The notes under the pieces were generated by a model. That model was given only the letters and a program-made list of their open reading frames with translations. It was not told the origin of the DNA and did not search any database. The position numbers and the translations under genes are program-made. A DNA stretch of 64,000 nt. Origin: Planctomyces sp. SH-PL62. GTDB lineage: Bacteria > Planctomycetota > Planctomycetia > Isosphaerales > Isosphaeraceae. The stretch is taken from NCBI RefSeq assembly GCF_001610895.1, contig NZ_CP011273.1:2170001-2234000 (forward strand). Reading direction: 5' to 3'. Positions 33,838 to 44,167 of the stretch are shown one piece after another; positions within the stretch are counted from its first letter, which is position 1; every line of letters starts with the position of its first letter.

Positions 33838-34866
33838 ATGTCGCAGCAAGCCGCCCGCATCGTCCTGGCCTCGCGCCCCAAGGGCGAGCCGAAGCCCGAG
33901 AATTTCCGCCTGGAGCGGTTCGACGTCCCCGAGCCCGGAGCGGGCCAGATCCTGCTGAAAACCCTCTATCTCTCGCTCGACCCTTACATGCGCGGGCGGA
34001 TGAACGACCGCGAGTCGTACGCGCCTCCGGTGCCGATCGGCGGCGTCATGGACGGGGAGGTGGTGGCCGAGGTCGTCGCGTCGAACCTGCCCGATTATCG
34101 CGCCGGCGACGTGGTGCTGGCCCGGCTCGGCTGGCGGACGCACGGGGTCTCCGACGGCGAGGGGCTCCGCAAGATCGACCCGTCGCTGGGCCCCGTCACC
34201 ACGGCGCTCGGCGTGCTGGGGATGCCGGGGTTCACCGCGTACTCGGGCCTGCGGATGATCGGGCAGCCGAAGGAAGGGGAGACGCTGGTGGTGGCCGCGG
34301 CCAGCGGTCCCGTGGGCTCGATGGTCGGACAGCTCGCGAAGCAGTCCGGGCTGCGGGCGGTCGGCATCGCCGGCGGTCCCGAGAAGTGCGCCTTCGTCCG
34401 CGACGAACTGCGGTTCGACGCGGTCGTCGATCATCGCCGGCCCGACTTCCGCGAACGGCTCGCCGAGGCCTGCCCGGAGGGGATCGACATCGATTTCGAG
34501 CTGGTCGGCGGCGAGGTCTGGCAGGCCGTACTGCCCCTGCTGAACAAGTTCGCCCGCGTCCCGGTCTGCGGCCTTGTCGCCCACTACAACGACGGTGGGG
34601 CGGGCGCGGTCGACCAGTTGCCGGCCACCCTCGGCCGCATCCTCGCGCGGAGTCTCACCCTCCGCGGATTCATCGTCTATGAGTTCGACGAACTCTTCCC
34701 CGAGTTCCTCGACGACGTCGCCCCGCTGGTCCGGAACGGCGAGATCCGCTACCGCGAAGACGTGGTCGACGGCTTCGAACGGGCGCCCGAGGCGTTCATG
34801 GGCATGCTCGGCGGCGGCAACTTCGGCAAGCTCCTCGTCCGGGTCGCCCACGAACCCCCGGCCTGA
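33838..34866 (+). CDS. curA: NADP-dependent oxidoreductase, CurA-like
   Basis: A 342-residue zinc-free medium-chain reductase/dehydrogenase that aligns almost end to end with E. coli CurA from memory: [70 protein letters not shown] (NADPH-binding loop) and the C-terminal [11 protein letters not shown]. CurA reduces double bonds of alpha,beta-unsaturated carbonyls such as curcumin. Here the native substrate is likely a reactive enone. The ATG at [10 protein letters not shown] is chosen by comparison with the family. The upstream in-frame extension overlaps the preceding gene and is not real. Confidence 0.9.
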   Translation: MSQQAARIVLASRPKGEPKPENFRLERFDVPEPGAGQILLKTLYLSLDPYMRGRMNDRESYAPPVPIGGVMDGEVVAEVVASNLPDYRAGDVVLARLGWRTHGVSDGEGLRKIDPSLGPVTTALGVLGMPGFTAYSGLRMIGQPKEGETLVVAAASGPVGSMVGQLAKQSGLRAVGIAGGPEKCAFVRDELRFDAVVDHRRPDFRERLAEACPEGIDIDFELVGGEVWQAVLPLLNKFARVPVCGLVAHYNDGGAGAVDQLPATLGRILARSLTLRGFIVYEFDELFPEFLDDVAPLVRNGEIRYREDVVDGFERAPEAFMGMLGGGNFGKLLVRVAHEPPA

Positions 34867-35009
34867 ACCGCGAGGCGGTCCGGCGCGGCCGGGGGAGCGT
34901 CCTCGGGAACCTCGACGCGTCCGTCCGCTCCGGCACGGTGGTTGCGGATCATCCTGGAAGCCCACCCGTTTCCGAGGCGTGTCGGCCGGCGCGGCCGAGG
35001 AGGTTTCCT

Positions 35010-36047
35010 ATGAGCGTGCGACAGCGGGATGCGACGGACCTGAAGCGGGCCCACTTCGAGCCGGACGCCTGGCCCCGGCCGATCGCCGAGGACCTGGCCT
35101 ACCTGCGGACGGGCATCGTCAACGTCTTCTTCGCGGGGGAGGCGGGGGACCGGAACTGGGTCCTGATCGACGCCGGGCTCGCCGGCTGGGCGGACTCGAT
35201 CGCCGACGCCGCGGCCGACCGATTCGGCGAGGGGGCCCGGCCCTCCGCCATCATCCTGACGCATGGCCATTTCGACCACGTCGGGGCCCTTCGGACGCTG
35301 GCCGAACGCTGGGACGCGCCGGTCTACGCGCACCCCCTCGAACTCCCCTATTTGACCGGCCGTTCCTCCTATCCGCCCCCCGACCCGACCGTCGGCGGCG
35401 GCGCCATGGCGACCCTCTCCTGGCTCTATCCTCGCGGGCCGATCGACCTTGGAGGCCGGGTCCGGCCGCTCCCTGCGGACGGCTCGGTCCCCGGGCTGCC
35501 GCGTTGGCGATGGGTCCATACGCCGGGCCACACCCCCGGCCACGTTTCGTGCTTCCGCGACGAGGACCGGACGCTCGTGGCCGGCGACGCGTTCGTCACG
35601 ACCAGGCAGGAATCGGCCCTCGCCGTCCTGACCCAACGCCGCGAGATCCACGGCCCGCCGATGTACTACACGAGCGACTGGGCCGCCGCCCGGCGCTCGG
35701 TCAAGCTCCTCGCCGACCTGGAACCGGAGACGGCCGGGACGGGCCACGGCGAACCCCTCGCCGGCGAACCCCTCCGCGCCGGGCTCCGCGCCCTCGATCG
35801 CGAGTTCAGGCGGCTGGCGGTCCCCGCCCACGGGCGGTACGTCTCCAGTCCGGCGATTTCCGACGCCCACGGCGTCGTCGACGTGCCGCCGGACGTCCCG
35901 CACCCGCTGCTCCGGGCGGTCGTCGGTTTCGGGGTCGGCCTGGTCGCCGGGGCGGCCCTCCACCGCCTGGCGACGCGACCTCGAACGCACACCGGAGGGC
36001 CAGCCGACCCGGCGCGGGGGCCGAAAGGCCGCGACCGACACGCCTGA
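35010..36047 (+). CDS. MBL-fold metallo-hydrolase with C-terminal membrane segment
   Basis: A 345-residue metallo-beta-lactamase-fold protein. The metal site THGHFDH gives the HxHxDH motif, followed by the later ligands [11 protein letters not shown] and GDAFV. Sequence around the site is of the glyoxalase II/quinone-like hydrolase type, but the substrate is unclear. Unusually, the C-terminal 60 residues include a hydrophobic stretch ([19 protein letters not shown]), predicting a membrane anchor at the end. A GAGGAGG site precedes the ATG. It lies between the CurA-like gene and purC on the same strand, with a separate promoter in front of purC. Confidence 0.83.
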   Translation: MSVRQRDATDLKRAHFEPDAWPRPIAEDLAYLRTGIVNVFFAGEAGDRNWVLIDAGLAGWADSIADAAADRFGEGARPSAIILTHGHFDHVGALRTLAERWDAPVYAHPLELPYLTGRSSYPPPDPTVGGGAMATLSWLYPRGPIDLGGRVRPLPADGSVPGLPRWRWVHTPGHTPGHVSCFRDEDRTLVAGDAFVTTRQESALAVLTQRREIHGPPMYYTSDWAAARRSVKLLADLEPETAGTGHGEPLAGEPLRAGLRALDREFRRLAVPAHGRYVSSPAISDAHGVVDVPPDVPHPLLRAVVGFGVGLVAGAALHRLATRPRTHTGGPADPARGPKGRDRHA

Positions 36048-36118
36048 CGACTGAGAAGAAGGACCGCCTCGGCGAGCCCTCCGCCCGGATGGGCTCCCGT
36101 CCCCGACGTCCCGGGGGC

Positions 36119-36147
36119 TTGTCTCCGACGTCGCTTTCGAGTAAATT
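36119..36147 (+). promoter_or_regulatory. Promoter of purC-aroC
   Basis: TTGTCT (36119-36124), a 17-base spacer and TAAATT (36142-36147). The expected transcription start near 36154 leaves a short leader before the GTG start at 36191. Confidence 0.6.
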
Positions 36148-36190
36148 CGTCGGCGGTGGGTTGATGAACGGATGTCGGGTGGAGGCGGGC

Positions 36191-37078
36191 GTGGCGATCT
36201 CGGAAACGGGTCTGGGCGGGCTTCCCCGGAAGCAGGGGAAGGTGCGCGACGTGTACGACCTGGGCGACCGGCTCTTGCTGGTCGCCACGGATCGCATCAG
36301 CGCGTTCGATTGGGTCTTGCCGACCCCGATCCCCGACAAGGGGCGGGTGCTCTCCTGCCTCAGCGAATTCTGGTTCGAACGCCTGGGCGTCGCCAACCAC
36401 CTGATTTCCAGCCACGTCGACGACTTCCCGATCGCCCTCGACGACCAGACCCGCAAGGACCTGCGAGGCCGGGCGATGCTCGTCCGCAAGGCCAGGGTCG
36501 CCCCCTTCGAGTGCGTCGTCCGGGGCTATCTTTCCGGCAGCGGCTGGAAGGAATACCGGAAGTCGGGCGAGGTCTGCGGCGTGAAGCTGCCGCCGGGGCT
36601 CGTCGAGAGCGACCGCATCGACCCGATCTTCACCCCCGCCACCAAGGCCGAGACCGGCCACGACGAGAACGTCTCGTTCGACGTCATGGCCGCCGCCCTT
36701 GGTGCCGAGGTCGCCGCCACGCTCCGGGACAAAAGCCTGCATGTGTACGGCCAGGCGGCCGAGACGGCGCGCGAGAAGGGCCTGATCCTCGCCGACACCA
36801 AGTTCGAGTGGGGGTTCGACGAGCAGACCGGCGAACTCTTGCTGATCGACGAGGTGCTCACGCCCGACAGCTCCCGGTACTGGTCGATCGAGACCTACAA
36901 GCCGGGCGGGCCGCAGCCGTCGTTCGACAAGCAATACGTCCGCGACTGGCTGGAGGCGACCGGCTGGGACAAGTCCAGCCCCCCCCCGGCGCTCCCCGAC
37001 GACGTGACGGCCCGCACCCGATCGAAGTACATCGAAGCCTATGTGCTGCTGACCGGACGCCCGTTCCCCTGGCGCTGA
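36191..37078 (+). CDS. purC: Phosphoribosylaminoimidazole-succinocarboxamide synthase
   Basis: SAICAR synthetase, the step of purine synthesis that joins CAIR and aspartate using ATP. The 295-residue protein has [28 protein letters not shown] (here in two parts, residues 14-41), [13 protein letters not shown], and DTKFEWGFD with the nearby [15 protein letters not shown]. All are family signatures. The GTG at 36191 is preferred because GGAGG lies 5 bases upstream and the promoter is close. An ATG at 36164, nine codons earlier, is the alternative. It is followed 33 bases later by aroC. Confidence 0.95.
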   Translation: MAISETGLGGLPRKQGKVRDVYDLGDRLLLVATDRISAFDWVLPTPIPDKGRVLSCLSEFWFERLGVANHLISSHVDDFPIALDDQTRKDLRGRAMLVRKARVAPFECVVRGYLSGSGWKEYRKSGEVCGVKLPPGLVESDRIDPIFTPATKAETGHDENVSFDVMAAALGAEVAATLRDKSLHVYGQAAETAREKGLILADTKFEWGFDEQTGELLLIDEVLTPDSSRYWSIETYKPGGPQPSFDKQYVRDWLEATGWDKSSPPPALPDDVTARTRSKYIEAYVLLTGRPFPWR

Positions 37079-37111
37079 CGCGACCCGACGAAGGCCCGAA
37101 AGACCCCGCCC

Positions 37112-38266
37112 ATGCTCCGCTATCTGACCGCCGGTGAATCGCACGGAACCGCCCTGACCGCGATCGTCGAGGGCTTCCCCGCCGGGGTGACGCTCGACAA
37201 GTCGTTCATCGACCGCGAGCTGGAGCGTCGCCAGGGGGGCTACGGCCGGGGCAAGCGGCAGAAGCTGGAGACCGACCGGGTCTTCATCGAGTCCGGCACG
37301 TTCCGAGGGGTCAGCACCGGGGCCCCGATCACGCTTCGGCTGATCAACAACGACGCCAAGCTCGAACGCCTGTCCGAGCCCGCCGCCCCGCGCGGGGGGC
37401 ACGTCGACCTGGCCGGCTCGATCAGCTACCAGACCGGCATCCGCCAGGTCCTCGAACGGGCCAGCGCCCGCGAGACGGCCGTCCGGGTGGCGGCCGGCGC
37501 GCTGGCGAGGCTCGTGCTGCGGGAGGTCGGGATCACCGTCTTCGGCTACGTCGCCGAGCTGGGGGGCGTCCCGGCGCCGCCGCTGGGCTTCGACCTCGCC
37601 GTCCGCGACGCCAGCCCGGTCTACACGCTGAACCCCGAGGCCGACGCGGCCATCGTCGCGGCGATCGACGCCGCCCGCGAGGCCGGCGACACGCTCGGCG
37701 GACTCGTCGAGACGATCGTCACCGGCTGCCCCATCGGCCTGGGGAGCCACGTCCAGCCCGACCGCCGGCTCGACGCGCGGCTGGCCTGCGCCGTCATGGG
37801 CATCCAGGCGATCAAGGCCGTCGAGATCGGCCTGGGGATCGAGGCCGCCAAACGCCCCGGATCGAAGGTCATGGACCCGATCCGGTACGACCCGGACCAC
37901 GACGAGGCCGACCGCCGCTACGGATTCCGACGGCCCTCCAACAACGCGGGAGGGATCGAGGGGGGGACCTCCAACGGCGAGCCGATCGTCGTCCGCGCGT
38001 CCAAGAAGCCGATCAGCACCCTGGCCAAGCGGGGACCATCGGTCAACATGGCGACCAAGGGGGAATCTCCCGCGTCGTACGAACGTTCCGACGTCTGCGC
38101 CGTCCCCGCCGCGAGCGTCATCGTCGAGAACGTCGTCGGCTTCGAGATCGCCGCCGCCCTCCTCGAACGCTACGACGGCTCCAGCCTGGATTCGCTCAAG
38201 GCGACGATGGCCGCCGTCCACGCCCTCAACCGCGAGAAGCTGGACCACTGGTCTGAGCGCCCCTAA
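37112..38266 (+). CDS. aroC: Chorismate synthase
   Basis: The last step of the shikimate pathway: reduced-FMN-dependent conversion of EPSP to chorismate. The 384-residue protein starts at MLRYLTAGESHG, the canonical N-terminal signature. It contains GYGRGKRQKLETD, HVDLAGSISYQTGIRQVLERASARETA, and the C-terminal RRPSNNAGGIEGGTSNGEP motif. Length is normal. It probably shares the purC promoter; the stop of purC and start of aroC are 33 bases apart. Confidence 0.96.
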   Translation: MLRYLTAGESHGTALTAIVEGFPAGVTLDKSFIDRELERRQGGYGRGKRQKLETDRVFIESGTFRGVSTGAPITLRLINNDAKLERLSEPAAPRGGHVDLAGSISYQTGIRQVLERASARETAVRVAAGALARLVLREVGITVFGYVAELGGVPAPPLGFDLAVRDASPVYTLNPEADAAIVAAIDAAREAGDTLGGLVETIVTGCPIGLGSHVQPDRRLDARLACAVMGIQAIKAVEIGLGIEAAKRPGSKVMDPIRYDPDHDEADRRYGFRRPSNNAGGIEGGTSNGEPIVVRASKKPISTLAKRGPSVNMATKGESPASYERSDVCAVPAASVIVENVVGFEIAAALLERYDGSSLDSLKATMAAVHALNREKLDHWSERP

Positions 38267-38428
38267 AACCCGAACGCTCGGGAAGCGCCCGTTCCAGCCG
38301 GGCTGGATTCTCGCGCGCGGTCCTGGCGATACAACGTAGGTAACGCGCCTGGCCGTCGGCCGCCCGGAGGATCCGGGGCGTCGACGGCGTTCCTTCGGGC
38401 GCATTCGTTCGACTCGAGGGAGGCACGG

Positions 38429-39760
38429 ATGTTCCCCCTTTCGCGACCGGCCCGCCAGGGGCTGGCGACGACGGCCCTGGCGCTCTTGACGGTCCTCCCC
38501 ACGGGATTCACGGCGTTCCACGCCTGGCGGATCAACCGGCCGGGCCACGTCCGCGACGTGGAGATCACGCTGGGGAGGCGGCTGGGCCTCCAGGTCACGC
38601 TCGACGCCGTCGCCTATCCTCGCCCCGGCGAGATCCTGTTCCACGGCATCGTCCTCCGCCAGGAGGAGCCGAGGGGGAAGGGCCTGGCCGAGATCGCCCG
38701 CGCGGCCTCGCTCCGCCTGGTCCAATCGGGCCGCGACCTGATCGTCCACGCCGACGAACTGGCGCTCCGGGGCGAGAGCCCGGACCTCGCCATGACCCAG
38801 GTCGGCTCGCTGCTGCAACGATCCGGCGAGGTGCCGTACGACCGCGTGGAGCTGACCGCGCCTTCGTGCCGTCTGGACCTCGGCGCGGGGCTCGGCTTTT
38901 CGTTGCAGGACGTCGCCGCGACGCTCGCCTCGGAGCCGTCGGGACCGACCGTCCGCGTGGCCTATCGCCTCGTCGAGCCCGGATCGAAGACGCGATGCGA
39001 GCTGACCCTGAGCCGGGACCGCCGCGTCGATCCGGTCAGGACCACCCTGGCGCTGAAGACGCTGGAAGGGCTGCCGCTGCCGGCCCGCGTGCTCGACGTG
39101 TTCTTCGACGCCACCGACTGGATCGGCGAGGACGCCCGCGTCGACGGCCGGCTCACGCTCCGACGCTCAGGCGGCGGCGCCTGGGAGGGAGACTTCGCCG
39201 GCGACCTGCACGACGTCGACCTCGCCGCGCTCGTCGGCCGACGATTCCCCAGCCATCGCCTCGCCGGCTCGGCGCGGGTCTCGATCGAGAACGCCCGGTG
39301 GGGCGACCGGCCTGGGCAGGGGCCGGGCTGGATCGAGGCCAAGGGGAAGCTCACTTCCGGCCCCGGATCCGTGGGTGTCGATCTGCTGACCGCCCTCGCC
39401 CGCGAGATGGCCTTCCGGCCCCCCTCGCGACACGCCCGGGGCGTCGACGCTCGCAGGTCCGAGGTCGATTTCGGCGCGCTCGGGATGGCCTTCGACATGC
39501 GGCCCGACGGCGAGATCCACCTCGCCGGCGCGCTGGGGAACGAGCACCCGCCGGACGCCGTCCTGGCCGCCGGCGTCTCGCCTTTGATCCACGCCCCCGA
39601 AGGCGCTTCGAGCGTCCACGGGCTCATCAAGACGCTAGTCCCGGTGGCCGCCGCCCGCCCGGGAACCCTCGTCCCGCTGACGTCGGAGTCGCGGGTCCTG
39701 CTCTGCCTCCCCGTCGCCCCCGAAGTCGCCCGGCCGACCCGGACGATGGGAGCGAACTGA
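38429..39760 (+). CDS. Envelope protein, possibly AsmA-like
   Basis: A 443-residue protein with one N-terminal hydrophobic segment (LATTALALLTVLPTGFTAFHAW) and a long extracytoplasmic part made mostly of predicted beta-strands. The pattern resembles AsmA/YdbH-type proteins: an N-terminal region assigning a layer (GRRLGLQVTLDAVAYPRPGEILFHGIVL) and repeated strand pairs. I cannot assign a specific family. Envelope lipid transport or assembly is a loose inference. It ends against recA in convergent orientation, with a bidirectional terminator between. Confidence 0.6.
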   Translation: MFPLSRPARQGLATTALALLTVLPTGFTAFHAWRINRPGHVRDVEITLGRRLGLQVTLDAVAYPRPGEILFHGIVLRQEEPRGKGLAEIARAASLRLVQSGRDLIVHADELALRGESPDLAMTQVGSLLQRSGEVPYDRVELTAPSCRLDLGAGLGFSLQDVAATLASEPSGPTVRVAYRLVEPGSKTRCELTLSRDRRVDPVRTTLALKTLEGLPLPARVLDVFFDATDWIGEDARVDGRLTLRRSGGGAWEGDFAGDLHDVDLAALVGRRFPSHRLAGSARVSIENARWGDRPGQGPGWIEAKGKLTSGPGSVGVDLLTALAREMAFRPPSRHARGVDARRSEVDFGALGMAFDMRPDGEIHLAGALGNEHPPDAVLAAGVSPLIHAPEGASSVHGLIKTLVPVAAARPGTLVPLTSESRVLLCLPVAPEVARPTRTMGAN

Positions 39761-39777
39761 GCGGGAAGCGAAACGAA

Positions 39778-39809
39778 GGCGCCTTCCCCGATCGATCGGG
39801 GAAGGTGCC
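39778..39809. terminator. Bidirectional palindromic terminator
   Basis: A 24-base perfect palindrome (arms CCTTCCCCGATC, 39782-39805), extended by GGCG/TGCC, lies exactly between the convergent stop codons of the AsmA-like gene and recA. The stem reaches 16 bp with a minimal loop. Confidence 0.7.
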
Positions 39810-39815
39810 TCGGCG

Positions 39816-40904
<1,089 letters not shown>

Positions 40905-40951
40905 GACGTCGGCTCCTTCATGCTCGCCTGAGTTCTGTACGCCCGATCACT

Positions 40952-40980
40952 AGTTTAGCACGTCGGTCGATTCCGGTCAA
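40952..40980 (-). promoter_or_regulatory. recA promoter
   Basis: On the minus strand TTGACC (40980-40975), a 17-base spacer and TAAACT (40957-40952). The -35 hexamer overlaps the TGA stop of the upstream thpR gene. It lies 48 bases before the recA start codon. Confidence 0.7.
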
Positions 40981-41600
40981 GTCTCGGGGCGGGGTTTCGC
41001 CGAGGCCAGGCCGCCGCGGACGAGCGGGGCGTGGGTGGGGCCTTCCGGGGTGAGCGTGGAGGAGTAGGCGACGACCTCGCCGACGGTGAATTCGCCGGCC
41101 GTCCATTCGCGGAATTGCTCCAGGATCTCCGTCAGATCGGCGGCGGGGATGGTGGTCGAGGTCGGTCGCTTGTCGCGGCCGGTCCGGAGCCTTCCCAGGG
41201 TGACGTGAGGGCTGAATCGCACGTCCTCGGGCTGGCGGCCCACCTTGCGGAGGTTGGAGACGACGGCCTTGTGCAAGGCGGCGAGGGGTTCGAGGCCGGG
41301 ACCGTCGAAGCCCGCCCAGATGACGCGGGGCCGCTCGGGCTTGGGGAAGGCACCCAGGCCGGCGATCCTCACTTCGAAGCGTTTGCACGCCCGCGCGGCC
41401 TTGACCGCGGCGTCGCAGACGTCCTTCAGCTCGGTGAACGGGACGTCGCCCAGGAAGGCGAGCGTCATGTGGAACGGCGCCGCGTCGTTCCAGCGAAACT
41501 CGGGCAGGAGCGGGGAGAGCCTCGTCTGGAGCTTGGCCAGCCGCTCGGCGACCGGGGAGGGCACGTCGATCGCGAGGAACGTCCGGGTCGTCTGGGCCAT
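40977..41600 (-). CDS. thpR: RNA 2',3'-cyclic phosphodiesterase
   Basis: A 207-residue 2H phosphoesterase of the ThpR/LigT family, opening 2',3'-cyclic phosphates at RNA ends. Both catalytic HxTx motifs are present: HMTLAFLGD near residue 44 and HVTLGRL near 131. The N-terminus TRTFLAIDVPSPV is typical. The ATG at MAQTTRTF is preferred over upstream starts. It precedes recA on the same strand, but recA has its own promoter, whose -35 covers the thpR stop. Confidence 0.92.
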   Translation of the reverse strand: MAQTTRTFLAIDVPSPVAERLAKLQTRLSPLLPEFRWNDAAPFHMTLAFLGDVPFTELKDVCDAAVKAARACKRFEVRIAGLGAFPKPERPRVIWAGFDGPGLEPLAALHKAVVSNLRKVGRQPEDVRFSPHVTLGRLRTGRDKRPTSTTIPAADLTEILEQFREWTAGEFTVGEVVAYSSTLTPEGPTHAPLVRGGLASAKPRPET

Positions 41601-41712
41601 CGCGTCGTCGGATCCTTTCCCATCGGCATCGTCGTTCGGGGTCCCGCGCATCATACCCCGACGCCCTCGTCGGTGCGAGGCGTCCCACCTCCTTCGGGGT
41701 CGGGGCCGCCGC

Positions 41713-42165
41713 CTAGAATTCGGGACGGATGCGGGCCACGACGCGGCGGACCAGGCGGAGCAGGGGGGAGGGCTCGTCGCTCGAGGCGTCCTCCTCCAGG
41801 TAGCGGGAGATCTCGTTGGGCTTGAGCACCAGGACCATCCGGAGGCCGTCGCGTCGGGCCTGATGGAGTTCCTCGCCGCCGATGAGGACGCCGGTGGCGG
41901 CGTTCCCCTCCTGCGTGAACGCCAGGGTCACGGCGTCCTCGGGCCGGTTGTCCAGCCGGATCTCGGTCGAGCCGCCCGCGGGCAGGTCGCCGATGTAGGT
42001 CTCGACCCCCGCGTACGAGGCGATGAGGTTCCGCACCGGGGCGCCGCCGTTGACCACCCGGACCGCGTTCACCGGCCGCCGAAGCCACCAGACGCCCAGC
42101 TCGATCGCCAGAGCCGAAATCACGATCAGCCCGACCGTCAGCCCAAACTTTCGACGCCCCGTCAT
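41713..42165 (-). CDS. Hypothetical single-pass membrane protein
   Basis: A 150-residue protein with an N-terminal membrane anchor (FGLTVGLIVISALAIELGVWWL) followed by an extracytoplasmic beta-rich region (VRVVNGGAPVRNLIASYAG...STEIRLDN) and a charged C-terminus. I recognise no family. It lies upstream of thpR on the same strand with a 112-base gap and is likely an independent or loosely linked gene. Confidence 0.6.
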   Translation of the reverse strand: MTGRRKFGLTVGLIVISALAIELGVWWLRRPVNAVRVVNGGAPVRNLIASYAGVETYIGDLPAGGSTEIRLDNRPEDAVTLAFTQEGNAATGVLIGGEELHQARRDGLRMVLVLKPNEISRYLEEDASSDEPSPLLRLVRRVVARIRPEF

Positions 42166-42590
42166 GGCTCGACCTCGGGAGTGCTCCTTCGACTCCTGTC
42201 AGAGTCCGCACGGACCAGGATCGCACGGAAGGACCGCCTGGAACAAGGGAGAAGGCGCCGCGCGAAGTCGTTCGCGGCCGGCTTTCGGCCGGGACGGCCC
42301 CGAAACCCATCGGAATCGGCTGATCGATCGGCGATTCGCGGCAAGACGCGCCGAGTAATCCGGCGGTAGGCGTTGTCCGTTTTCCAACGGCGGGCGGACG
42401 GCCCGTGGGGCTTCGAAAACGTCAATCGCCCCTGCGGCGGGGCCGATCAACGGTAGGGGGGAGAGGCGCGTCGCAAGACGGGCCCGGCCCCCCGCGACGA
42501 CGGATCGGGACGAGCAAACCCTGCCGACTTCTCGGCCCGCGACGCCTGGGTGATCCTGGGCGTCCGTGCGGCCGGCGTCGGCCTCGCGAC
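42166..42590. other. Divergent intergenic stretch, no gene recognised
   Basis: About 425 bases between the small membrane protein (leftward) and the acidic repeat protein (rightward). Open frames here have the composition of non-coding GC-rich sequence. No clear promoter pair or repeat seen. Confidence 0.45.
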
Positions 42591-44072
42591 ATGCAGGATG
42601 GTCCCGCCTTGAACGAGACTTCGACCCAGCGCCAAGCCAAGCCCTGGTCACGAGTCGATCGGGCTCCCGACGGCCGCTCAGCCTCCGTGAAGTCCTCCGA
42701 CCAGGCCGGAATCCTCCGGCCGACGTCGGGGAGGTTCTGGGGGATGGTGGGCCTCGTGATCCTGACCGGCGTGACGAGCCTGGTGGTGGCCACGATCTCG
42801 ATCTGGCTGACGCCGGTCTACATGGCCGCGATGGTCCTGATCTTCGCCGCGCCCCGGTCGAACCGGCCGGTCGCCCCGGCTTCGCCGCCCCCGAGCGAAT
42901 CCCTCCCCGAGCCCGCGGAGACGACTGAGGCCTCACCCGAGGCCGCCGGCGTCGAGGCGGCGACGGAAGGGACGCCCGAAGGGACGGCCGAGGCGGTCGC
43001 GACGGCCGAGGACGCCGACCCCGCCGCGTCCCCCAAGCCCCGCAAGCGTCGGAGTAAGGGGAAACGCGCGGCCAGGGCGGCGGCGCTCGCCGAGGCGTCG
43101 TCGTCGCAGCCCACCTGGATCCGCGTCGGCCCCGGAAAATTCGTCCGGGCCGACCTCCAGGCTCCCCCGAGCGAAGCGGAAGCGCCGGCCGAGCCGACCC
43201 CCGCGGCCGATCCCGAGATCCCCGAGGAGACCGAGAGCCCGACCGAAGTCGCGACCGAATCCTGGACCGATGCCGAAGCCGCGCCGACCTCCGCGCCCGA
43301 TGGGCTCGTGGTCGCGGACGAGGCCGTCGCCATGGAGACCTTCGCGGAAGAGACGCCCGCGACGGCGATCGACGAGGGACCGAGCGAGCTCGACTCGACG
43401 GCCCCCCCCGACGCCGACGAAGCGGCCCCCACGACCCCTGACGAGGAGTACGGCATCGCGCCCTCTGCACTCGTCGAGAACGACGACGAGGAGTACGGCA
43501 TCGCGCCCTCTGCACTCGTCGAAGCCTCCGGCGAGGAGTACGGCAACGCGCCCTCTGCACTCGTCGAGACGTGGGAGCCCGTGGCCCTTCCCGACGCCGT
43601 CCCCGACGACGAGCCTGCGTCCGCCCCCGAGCCGTCGACCGTGACGGAGCCGGCCGCCCAGGTGGAAGTTCATGAGGAGGTCGCGACCGAGATCGAGTTC
43701 CCGGTCGAGACGGAAGTCCGGGAAGACGTCGCGGAGGTCGCGAACGCCGAGATCCCGATGGAGACCGAGAGCCCGACGACGATCGCGCCGCCGCTCCTCG
43801 CGCGCCCAGCGCCCGAGGGGTCGGCGACCGCCTCGCCGTCGATCGATCGGCCCGCCGGCCTCGGCCTGCTCCGCCGGCTTTCGCGAGTTCGGGAGCGTTG
43901 CGACCGCGCCCGCGTCCGGTCCCCCCGCCCTCGCGGCGAGGCGCCTCGCACGGCCCAATCGGGCCGGTCGGCGCGCATCACCGCGTCGGGAAGGTCCGGC
44001 CGCGACCGCCGTCGCGTGGACAAGCCCCGCCGTCGTCCTTATCCCCGTTCGCCGCCGCCGAGACGCCCCTGA
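42591..44072 (+). CDS. Acidic Ala/Glu/Pro-rich membrane-anchored protein with 15-residue repeats
   Basis: A 493-residue protein of unknown function. Near residue 50-80 it has two adjacent hydrophobic stretches (MVGLVILTGVTSLVVATISI, then WLTPVYMAAMVLIFAA), so it is membrane-embedded. A long disordered region rich in Ala, Glu, Pro and Thr follows, with three tandem 15-residue units (EEYGIAPSALVE..., from 43443) and then a very basic Arg-rich tail. A short segment PTWIRVGPGKFVRADL near residue 180 resembles a small folded motif. The start is uncertain; MQDGPALNE is used. The sharp acidic-to-basic switch suggests a spacer or a nucleic-acid/polymer-binding end. A strong terminator follows. Confidence 0.65.
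   Translation: MQDGPALNETSTQRQAKPWSRVDRAPDGRSASVKSSDQAGILRPTSGRFWGMVGLVILTGVTSLVVATISIWLTPVYMAAMVLIFAAPRSNRPVAPASPPPSESLPEPAETTEASPEAAGVEAATEGTPEGTAEAVATAEDADPAASPKPRKRRSKGKRAARAAALAEASSSQPTWIRVGPGKFVRADLQAPPSEAEAPAEPTPAADPEIPEETESPTEVATESWTDAEAAPTSAPDGLVVADEAVAMETFAEETPATAIDEGPSELDSTAPPDADEAAPTTPDEEYGIAPSALVENDDEEYGIAPSALVEASGEEYGNAPSALVETWEPVALPDAVPDDEPASAPEPSTVTEPAAQVEVHEEVATEIEFPVETEVREDVAEVANAEIPMETESPTTIAPPLLARPAPEGSATASPSIDRPAGLGLLRRLSRVRERCDRARVRSPRPRGEAPRTAQSGRSARITASGRSGRDRRRVDKPRRRPYPRSPPPRRP
43443..43574 (+). repeat. 45-bp tandem repeat, nearly three units
   Basis: Units start at 43443, 43488 and 43533 and share the core GAGGAGTACGGCATCGCGCC with few changes, followed by CTCTGCACTCGTCGA. 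They encode EEYG(I/N)APSALVE plus three variable residues. The period is a multiple of three, so unit number can change without breaking the frame. Confidence 0.9.
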
Positions 44073-44118
44073 CCCGACGAGATGAAAACAGGCGACGCAT
44101 CCCATGCGGCGCGCGAAG

Positions 44119-44151
44119 ACGCCCCGGCCGAACTCGGCACGGGGCGTTTTT
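44119..44151 (+). terminator. Intrinsic terminator
   Basis: The stem ACGCCCCG / CGGGGCGT extends inward by GCCGA/TCGGC with one bulged A, and is followed directly by TTTTT (44147-44151). It is the clearest rho-independent terminator in the window, 46 bases after the acidic repeat gene. Confidence 0.85.
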
Positions 44152-44167
44152 GCATTCCGGGTCCGCC

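Noticed and set aside
38271-38284. CCCGA-TCGGG mini-hairpin after aroC
   Set aside because: Only a 5-bp stem with no T-run; too weak to call a terminator.
35666-38818. 1050-residue antisense frame over the MBL, purC and aroC genes
   Set aside because: No motif and full overlap with three strongly supported genes.
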